A stretch of DNA of 18,675 nucleotides from Sulfurimonas sp. UBA6014. GTDB lineage: Bacteria; Campylobacterota; Campylobacteria; Campylobacterales; Sulfurimonadaceae. Every line of letters starts with the position of its first letter. The first letter of the stretch is position 1. The position numbers and the translations under genes were made by a program. The stretch lies in contig DJAA01000033.1 in assembly GCA_002428085.1 (NCBI GenBank), forward strand, positions 353 to 19,027, in the 5' to 3' direction. Positions 13,870 to 18,675 of this stretch are shown in pieces. The notes below the pieces were generated by a model. The model saw only the letters and a program-made list of their open reading frames with translations, was not told the DNA's origin and did not search any database.

Positions 13870-14646
13870 ATGACTACATTTATGTCATCTTTTAATGAAA
13901 AACATCACACCATAACTTTAAGTGAGGATGGTTCGTTTACTGCTTACTCAAAAAAGTATCAAGAACATTATCACTCTACAAAAGATGGCGCTTTGCATGA
14001 GTCACTCACAAAACATGTAGAGCCTGCTTTTAAAATGAAGCAACATCAACACGTCATAACTATTTTAGATATTTGTTACGGTTTAGGTTTTAACACTTTG
14101 GCAACACTTTACCACTACAAAAACAACAATTCCACTTCAAAACTCTTTATTTACTCTCCAGAGTTAGATGCTTTGCTTGTCAAATCACTTAAAGACTTTA
14201 CTTATCCTAAAGAGTTTGATGCATTTAAAAATATCATCATAACACTGAGCGAAAAGGGAATATATGATGACGCCTTATACCATATAGAAATCTTTTTGGG
14301 AGATGCGAGGGAGTTTGTTAAAACATTTGCCCCTAAGACATTTGATATAGTCTATCATGACCCATTTTCTCCTAAATCAAACCCAATGCTTTGGACAAGC
14401 GAATATTTTAACGATGTAAGAAGTGTCATGAAACAAGATGGAATTTTAACTACTTACTCTATCGCCCTTGCGACAAGAATAGCTCTCTTTGAGAATGGAT
14501 TTCATATCTACATCAATCATGGAGAAGGATATAGAGATGCAACCATAGCTTCTCTTATAGAGCTACCAGAATTGCTAGAAGTTGATGTGCGCCATAAAAT
14601 GCTTTGTAATCCGCAAGCAAAAGCGCTAAGAGATTTGCAAATATGA
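13870..14646 (+). CDS. MnmC/MnmD-like tRNA (mnm5s2U34) methyltransferase domain protein
   Basis: A 258-residue SAM-dependent methyltransferase of the DUF752/Methyltransf_30 type, corresponding to the methyltransferase half of E. coli MnmC without its FAD-dependent oxidase half. Signs: the N-terminal EHYHSTKDGALHES pattern (about residues 29-42), motif I DICYGLGFN (67-75), and HDPFSPKSNPMLWTSEYF (163-180), which matches the D-x-F-x-P-x-x-N-P-x-x-W signature. It would methylate the nm5 group at wobble U34 of tRNAs. ATG 13870 was chosen for its GAGGAA 9 bases upstream; an ATG at 13828 sits too close to the promoter and has no ribosome-binding site. It ends 2 bases from the stop of the convergent histidine kinase gene. 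Confidence 0.82.
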   Translation: MTTFMSSFNEKHHTITLSEDGSFTAYSKKYQEHYHSTKDGALHESLTKHVEPAFKMKQHQHVITILDICYGLGFNTLATLYHYKNNNSTSKLFIYSPELDALLVKSLKDFTYPKEFDAFKNIIITLSEKGIYDDALYHIEIFLGDAREFVKTFAPKTFDIVYHDPFSPKSNPMLWTSEYFNDVRSVMKQDGILTTYSIALATRIALFENGFHIYINHGEGYRDATIASLIELPELLEVDVRHKMLCNPQAKALRDLQI

Positions 14647-14648
14647 CT

Positions 14649-16229
14649 TTATTTAAAAATCGAAACTGTAAAACAAGCGCCTTCTTCTTTGTTTTGCCAA
14701 GTGAGAGAACCATTGAGATGTTGCTCGAGAATAACAATAGACATATAAAGACCTAATCCTGTCCCTTGATCAGACTTTGTAGTGAAGTATTGTTTTCCTA
14801 TTTTGTCTATTATATCCGCTGGTATTCCTCCTGCGTTGTCACATACGGATAGGGTGTACTTTTCGTTTGTCTGCGATGTGCTCAGTGTTATGGTTGGATT
14901 ATTTATATGCTTCTCTTTAAGAACATCTTTAGCGTTATTTACGAGATTGAGAACCACTTGCAAAAGTTCATTTGCAAATGTTTTTATCTCAAAGTCATCA
15001 TCGTTGTGAATAATAAGTGTAATATTATTGTTCACAAAGCTCACATGAAGAATTTTCGTAAGTTCGTTCAAAATATGAGAGATGTGTATTTTTAACGTTG
15101 TTTTATTGGGTTTGAAGAAGTTTCTAAAATCATCAATAGTGGTTGATAGGTACTGAACATAATGAGCGACAGTTTTTAGATGTTCTTCAAGCACCTTTGT
15201 TTTTATCTCCTCTTCAAGCTCTAAAGAGAGTCTGATGTTGCTAGCACTCATACTTATAATAGAGAGCGGCTGTCTCCATTGATGGGCAATCATGGCAATC
15301 ATTTCTCCCATAGCCGCATGTCTGGATTGGATGATAAGCAAATCTTCTTTTTGAAGAAGTTCCAAACTTTTTTTCGTCACCATCCTTTGGAAAAGCCAAA
15401 CCAAAAAACTAAGCAACACAATAAGAAAGAACCCGCCAGCTATTGACCATAGCAACCAGTTTGGTATCTGTGTAGGATTTTTTGGTGTTATCCATTTTTT
15501 CTCTGCTTCGTAAAGAACGGAAGAGGGATTTTTTTTAAATTTTCTAAGATGAAAATCAACGCTGTTAGCGAGATGATTTTGAGAGGGAGAAAAAGCGAAC
15601 TTGAGCATACTTGATTCTAAGAGAATATTTGTCTTTACACTCTCTTTGCCAAGTTCATGACTGAGCTCATAAAATCTGTTCGTGACAACGCAGTCAACTT
15701 TTTTGTTTGCCAAGAGTCTAAAAGCTTCCGAGAAATCTTGAACTTGCACATAAGAGTGTGGTGTTATATTGTAACTGTTGAGAACTTTTTGCGTGGCACT
15801 ATATTGGACGCCTTCTCGAAGAACAGCGATTCTTTTTTGTTCTAAATCAAGAATAGAATCAATTTTTACATTTTTGTGTCTATACAAAATCGACCAGCTT
15901 GAGAGGACAACTTCTTGAGAAAATACCATGGTTTTTTCTCTCTCAAATGTATAGGCAACATCGGGCAAGATGTCAATTTCTCCTTTTTTAAGCATCTCTA
16001 GACATTGCGACCATTGGCAAGAGACAACATGAAGCTTCCATTTCTCTTGGAGGGCAATCTCATTTAAAATATCTATAAAATAACCAGAAGGATTTCCTTG
16101 TGTGTCCATAAATATTTTAGGTGCATTTTGATACACACCAACATTGATACTCTTTTGTGCTGCCAAAGAAGAGAAACAAAGAAGAGAGATAAAAATCATG
16201 GAGATAACTGCATTCATGTCAAGCGCCAT
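14649..16229 (-). CDS. sensor histidine kinase with periplasmic binding-protein (SBP_bac_3) sensor domain
   Basis: A 526-residue two-component sensor. Order: signal peptide (about 1-24), periplasmic amino-acid-binding-like domain (about 25-245, with VGVYQNAPKIFMD and GEIDILPDVAYTFER), one membrane helix (about 258-284), a coiled linker, phospho-acceptor His316 in IAHQWRQPLS, then the ATPase domain with N box LNLVNNAKD (about 427-435), DNAGGIP (464-470) and GTGLGL (about 490-495). Such BvgS/NspS-like sensors detect small ligands in the periplasm. There is no receiver domain and no response regulator gene next to it, so the partner is elsewhere. ATG at 16229 and at 16217 are both possible; neither has a clear ribosome-binding site, and the second gives a cleaner signal peptide. 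Confidence 0.87.
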   Translation of the reverse strand: MALDMNAVISMIFISLLCFSSLAAQKSINVGVYQNAPKIFMDTQGNPSGYFIDILNEIALQEKWKLHVVSCQWSQCLEMLKKGEIDILPDVAYTFEREKTMVFSQEVVLSSWSILYRHKNVKIDSILDLEQKRIAVLREGVQYSATQKVLNSYNITPHSYVQVQDFSEAFRLLANKKVDCVVTNRFYELSHELGKESVKTNILLESSMLKFAFSPSQNHLANSVDFHLRKFKKNPSSVLYEAEKKWITPKNPTQIPNWLLWSIAGGFFLIVLLSFLVWLFQRMVTKKSLELLQKEDLLIIQSRHAAMGEMIAMIAHQWRQPLSIISMSASNIRLSLELEEEIKTKVLEEHLKTVAHYVQYLSTTIDDFRNFFKPNKTTLKIHISHILNELTKILHVSFVNNNITLIIHNDDDFEIKTFANELLQVVLNLVNNAKDVLKEKHINNPTITLSTSQTNEKYTLSVCDNAGGIPADIIDKIGKQYFTTKSDQGTGLGLYMSIVILEQHLNGSLTWQNKEEGACFTVSIFK

Positions 16230-16326
16230 TTATGAGAACAAAATATACTAAAAATAATATATCTAAAAACGCATTAACAATGCCTTGGTCAAATATCACA
16301 GTATGAGAAAAATTTATATACTAGTT

Positions 16327-16356
16327 TTGCTGAGTTACTCATTTTGATGCTATAAT
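16327..16356 (+). promoter_or_regulatory. extended -10 promoter for the PAS-transducer operon
   Basis: TATAAT (16351-16356) is preceded by TGC, an extended -10, and TTGCTG (16327-16332) lies 18 bases upstream as a reasonable -35. A strong ribosome-binding site AAGGAGG (16371-16377) precedes the start at 16384. This is the most convincing promoter in the window. Confidence 0.7.
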
Positions 16357-16383
16357 TCCTCTTAAATTTTAAGGAGGAACGGA

Positions 16384-16767
16384 ATGCAAGAATATGTATT
16401 GAAAAATGATGATTTTTTAGTGTCGCAAACGGATGAGAAAGGCAATATCCTATTTGCTAATGATGATTTTTGCAAAGTAGCTGGATACACTTTGGAAGAG
16501 TTAGTCGGTAAACCTCATAATGTGGTGCGTCATCGTGATATGCCACGCGCGGCTTTTAAAGATTTATGGGAAACTGTAAAGAGTGGTAAAGTTTGGACAG
16601 GGTATGTAAAAAATGCTACAAAAAATGGTGGCTATTACTGGGTATACGCAACCGTTTATCCAATGTTTGACACAGTTACACAAAGAAAAACATACATGTC
16701 ATGTAGAAGAAAGCCTTCTAAAGAAGAGATTGCAGATATTACAGTAATCTATAAAACATTAAATTAG
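16384..16767 (+). CDS. stand-alone PAS protein, Aer/CetB-like redox sensor
   Basis: A 127-residue protein that is essentially one PAS domain (residues 8-110). It carries the pattern of Aer-type FAD-binding PAS domains: TDEKGNILFANDDFCKVAGYT, then GKPHNVVRHRDMPRAAFKDLW (about 42-62, with Arg49, His50 and Asp52), then W71-x-G-x-x-KN and YYWVYATVYP. In Campylobacter jejuni the comparable CetB protein works with a separate membrane transducer, CetA, in energy taxis. The next gene here is such a transducer, 9 bases downstream, supporting the same job. No membrane segment is present. Soluble PAS domains also serve other redox sensors; FAD binding is an inference from similarity. Confidence 0.85.
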   Translation: MQEYVLKNDDFLVSQTDEKGNILFANDDFCKVAGYTLEELVGKPHNVVRHRDMPRAAFKDLWETVKSGKVWTGYVKNATKNGGYYWVYATVYPMFDTVTQRKTYMSCRRKPSKEEIADITVIYKTLN

Positions 16768-16776
16768 GAGCATAGG

Positions 16777-17892
16777 ATGAACACACTGCAAAAAAATATT
16801 ATTTTGGCAATCGTCTTTGTATTATTGATAGCATCGCTCGTTTTTACGGATTCTACTTTAATTCAAATCATTTTGGCTCTCTTGGCTGCTGGTGTTGCTT
16901 TGACACTTCAAAATCTCTCTTTGAGTCTCTCTCCAAGCACGCTCAAACTTGCAGAAGATATCAATAATTTGTTGGATTTTAACAAAAATAAAATCATTGT
17001 AGACGAAAAAAAGGCAAGTGAAATTGAGATTCATTTAGGTAAACTTATTAATAAATATTTACTCTCAGTGAGTGAAGATACAAGAGTTGCGGGTGAGATG
17101 GTCTTGCTTGCTGATAAAGTCTCAAAAGGACACTATACATGTCGGGTCAGTGCCGATAGTAAAACTCCCTATGTCCATGTTTTAAGAAACAGCATGAATA
17201 ACATGATAGCTTCATCGGAAAAAAATCTAGACATTGCGATTTCGACACTTCAAAGTTTTTCAAAGGGCTCATTTAAGACAAGAAGTGTAGTGCTTGTTGA
17301 AGCAAAAATGGCAGAGCTACTAAATAATATTAACTCTCTTGGGGAGTCTCTTGAGAACATGAAACACCAAACAGAGGATTCAAACAATCAAATCATTGAA
17401 ACGTCAAAAGCTTTAAATACAACTATTGAAACCATCACAAACACGACTATAGTTGAATTTAAAAACAGTATCAATGCTATTGTTGAGCGAATCTATAAGA
17501 TTTCAGAAAAAGAAAATGAGATGGTTGGCAATTTACAATCTCTTGTGCAAAATGCAAATGAGACAAAAACGATTTTGCTCACGATTGGCGATATTGCAGA
17601 GCAGACGAATCTTTTGGCTTTAAATGCCGCTATTGAAGCAGCACGCGCAGGAGAGCATGGTCGTGGATTTGCAGTGGTTGCGGATGAGGTAAGAAAGCTC
17701 GCTGAGCGGACACAAAAAAGTTTATCAGAGACAACAGCGACTACAAATGTACTTATCCAATCGATTTCAGACAGTTCGGACACTTTAACAAGAAATGCTG
17801 AAGAAGTAAATGGCATCTCAGATGCAGTAAACGATGTAAGCAGCAAAATGGATGAAATTATCGATACGTTGAAGAATCTTTCAAAATCTTAA
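16777..17892 (+). CDS. short methyl-accepting-type transducer, CetA/Aer-like
   Basis: A 371-residue chemotaxis signal transducer. Two hydrophobic helices (about residues 8-23 and 28-43) are joined by a loop of only a few residues (TDST), so there is no periplasmic sensing domain; this is the layout of Aer and CetA. A HAMP-like linker region covers roughly 45-200. The signalling hairpin tip is intact: EQTNLLALNAAIEAARAGEHGRGFAVVADEVRKLA (275-309, two segments). The protein ends about 60 residues after the tip, so the coiled coil is short. With the PAS protein just upstream it forms a likely two-part energy or redox sensor feeding CheW/CheA. Its ribosome-binding site (TAGGAG) overlaps the PAS stop codon. 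No CheR-binding tail is seen. Confidence 0.85.
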   Translation: MNTLQKNIILAIVFVLLIASLVFTDSTLIQIILALLAAGVALTLQNLSLSLSPSTLKLAEDINNLLDFNKNKIIVDEKKASEIEIHLGKLINKYLLSVSEDTRVAGEMVLLADKVSKGHYTCRVSADSKTPYVHVLRNSMNNMIASSEKNLDIAISTLQSFSKGSFKTRSVVLVEAKMAELLNNINSLGESLENMKHQTEDSNNQIIETSKALNTTIETITNTTIVEFKNSINAIVERIYKISEKENEMVGNLQSLVQNANETKTILLTIGDIAEQTNLLALNAAIEAARAGEHGRGFAVVADEVRKLAERTQKSLSETTATTNVLIQSISDSSDTLTRNAEEVNGISDAVNDVSSKMDEIIDTLKNLSKS

Positions 17893-17899
17893 TATATCC

Positions 17900-17950
17900 A
17901 AAGCACAGCAGACATGCTCTGCTTGCTTTAAATATCAGGTTATATTTAAA
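17900..17950. terminator. two neighbouring hairpins after the transducer gene
   Basis: First hairpin: AAAGCA-C-AGCAGA (17900-17912) pairs with TCTGCTTGCTTT (17918-17929), 12 bp with one bulged C and a 5-base loop. Second: TTTAAATAT (17927-17935) pairs with ATATTTAAA (17942-17950), sharing bases with the foot of the first, so the two may be alternative. They lie between convergent genes and could terminate either; no long T-run follows the first hairpin. Confidence 0.55.
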
Positions 17951-17973
17951 AGACCTAGTAAGCTGCTTGAGAG

Positions 17974-18675
17974 CTAGTTGCGGATAACAGCTAAAAACGC
18001 TTCACCAAACTGCTCAAATTTTTTCTCTCCAACGCCGTTAACTTCGAGCATGGAAGCTTTGTCAAAAGGTTTTTCGTTTGCCAAATGTTTGAGGGTTTTA
18101 TCTCCAAAGATGATATATGCGGGGAGTCCTAGTTTTTTTGCCATCTCGGCTCTTTTTGCACGAAGCGCTTCAAATAAGGTCTCATCATAATCAAAATCTT
18201 CTTTTTGTTTGATTTTTTTCTCTTTTTTGGAAGAGACTTCAAGCCTTGAAGATTTTATGCTTACGCTTTGTTGCCCTTTGAGTATTTTAATGGCATCGTC
18301 TGTGAGTTTCAAAACACTAAACTCGCCCATATATAAGACCTTTAGCTCCAAAAGACGCTCCAAAACGACGAACCACTCTTTTTTGCCAAGATGCCCTCCT
18401 ATGTTGTACACAGACAATTTTTCCGCTCCATTTGCCAAAAGTTTTTGCTCTTTAGAACCTCTTAAAATGTCGATGATATAGTTCTTGCCAAAACTTTGCT
18501 GCGTTTTATAAATAGCACTTAAAATCATCTGCGACTCTTTTGTGATCTCTTGTTTAGCGACATTTGATTGTTGGCAGTTGTCGCATCTGTCATGACATGC
18601 ATCTTGCATATCATCAAAGTACTCTGCGAGCTGTTTGTGAAAACAAATTTCGCTTGTTGCAAATTTATAAATACC
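17974..18675 (-). CDS. recQ: RecQ-type DNA helicase, C-terminal part (5' end beyond window)
   Basis: A 233-residue C-terminal fragment; the frame stays open to the right edge, so the helicase core lies outside. The visible part begins with the RecQ zinc domain, with four cysteines spaced as SEIC...ACHDRCDNC (first one beyond the ATG at 18609), followed by a winged-helix RQC region (about ILSAIYKTQQSFGKNYIIDIL to LLELKVLY) and a C-terminal HRDC domain (EALRAKRAEMAKKLGLPAYIIF...LEVNGVGEKKFEQFGEAFLAVI). These bind DNA structures in recombination and repair. A short lysine/glutamate linker (KKEKKIKQKED) separates RQC and HRDC. The ATG at 18609 is internal and not the start. Convergent with the transducer gene. 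Confidence 0.88.
   Translation of the reverse strand, partial: GIYKFATSEICFHKQLAEYFDDMQDACHDRCDNCQQSNVAKQEITKESQMILSAIYKTQQSFGKNYIIDILRGSKEQKLLANGAEKLSVYNIGGHLGKKEWFVVLERLLELKVLYMGEFSVLKLTDDAIKILKGQQSVSIKSSRLEVSSKKEKKIKQKEDFDYDETLFEALRAKRAEMAKKLGLPAYIIFGDKTLKHLANEKPFDKASMLEVNGVGEKKFEQFGEAFLAVIRN

Noticed and set aside
17493..17846. Minus-strand open frame opposite the transducer signalling domain
   Set aside because: It mirrors the highly conserved MCP hairpin coding sequence; such antisense frames are a known side effect of its codon pattern.

Overview
The window is chromosomal DNA from a member of the Campylobacterota, most likely a Sulfurimonas/Sulfuricurvum-like sulfur- or hydrogen-oxidising autotroph. 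The base composition is AT-rich. It carries a four-subunit pyruvate:ferredoxin oxidoreductase in the order gamma-delta-alpha-beta (the epsilonproteobacterial arrangement, used in the reductive TCA cycle), an Aer/CetB-type stand-alone PAS protein next to a CetA-like transducer, and AddA-type RecB-like helicase-nuclease. The genus is an inference from gene content and style, not a database match.

Layout. 1-494: the tail of an unidentified gene and a DUF1016 (YhcG) N-terminal-domain protein that lacks its nuclease half. 494-3262: AddA-like helicase/nuclease with an odd in-frame palindromic insertion in the nuclease domain. 3270-3896: LysE/RhtB exporter. 4008-4833: ribosomal protein operon rplM-rpsI, ended by a hairpin terminator. 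4947-6320: DUF945-like envelope protein. 6363-8524: periplasmic solute-binding protein (family 5) translationally coupled to a HAD phosphatase. 8634-11784: porGDAB. 11783-11892: a long imperfect palindrome directly on the porB stop codon. 12016-13323: luxS followed by two small uncharacterised proteins, ended by a strong bidirectional terminator. 13411-13671 (minus): small lipoprotein with 24-bp tandem repeats. 13870-14646: MnmC/MnmD-like tRNA methyltransferase. 14649-16229 (minus): histidine kinase with a periplasmic binding-protein sensor. 16384-17892: PAS protein plus short methyl-accepting-type transducer. 17974-18675 (minus): C-terminal part of a RecQ helicase, cut by the window edge.

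Functional links. The por operon gives the core carbon-fixation/pyruvate enzyme. luxS detoxifies S-ribosylhomocysteine and may make AI-2; its two downstream partners are unexplained. The PAS/transducer pair probably senses redox or energy state for taxis. AddA and RecQ are both recombination enzymes but are not adjacent. No rRNA, tRNA, CRISPR array, integrase or complete insertion sequence was seen. There is no gene-free stretch over 300 bases; the largest gaps are 11785-12015 (palindrome plus luxS promoter), 13672-13869 (divergent promoter region with a 21-nt palindrome) and 16230-16383 (divergent promoter region). The most interesting non-coding structures are the 110-nt palindrome after porB, the insertion inside addA, and the 21-nt palindrome upstream of the lipoprotein gene.
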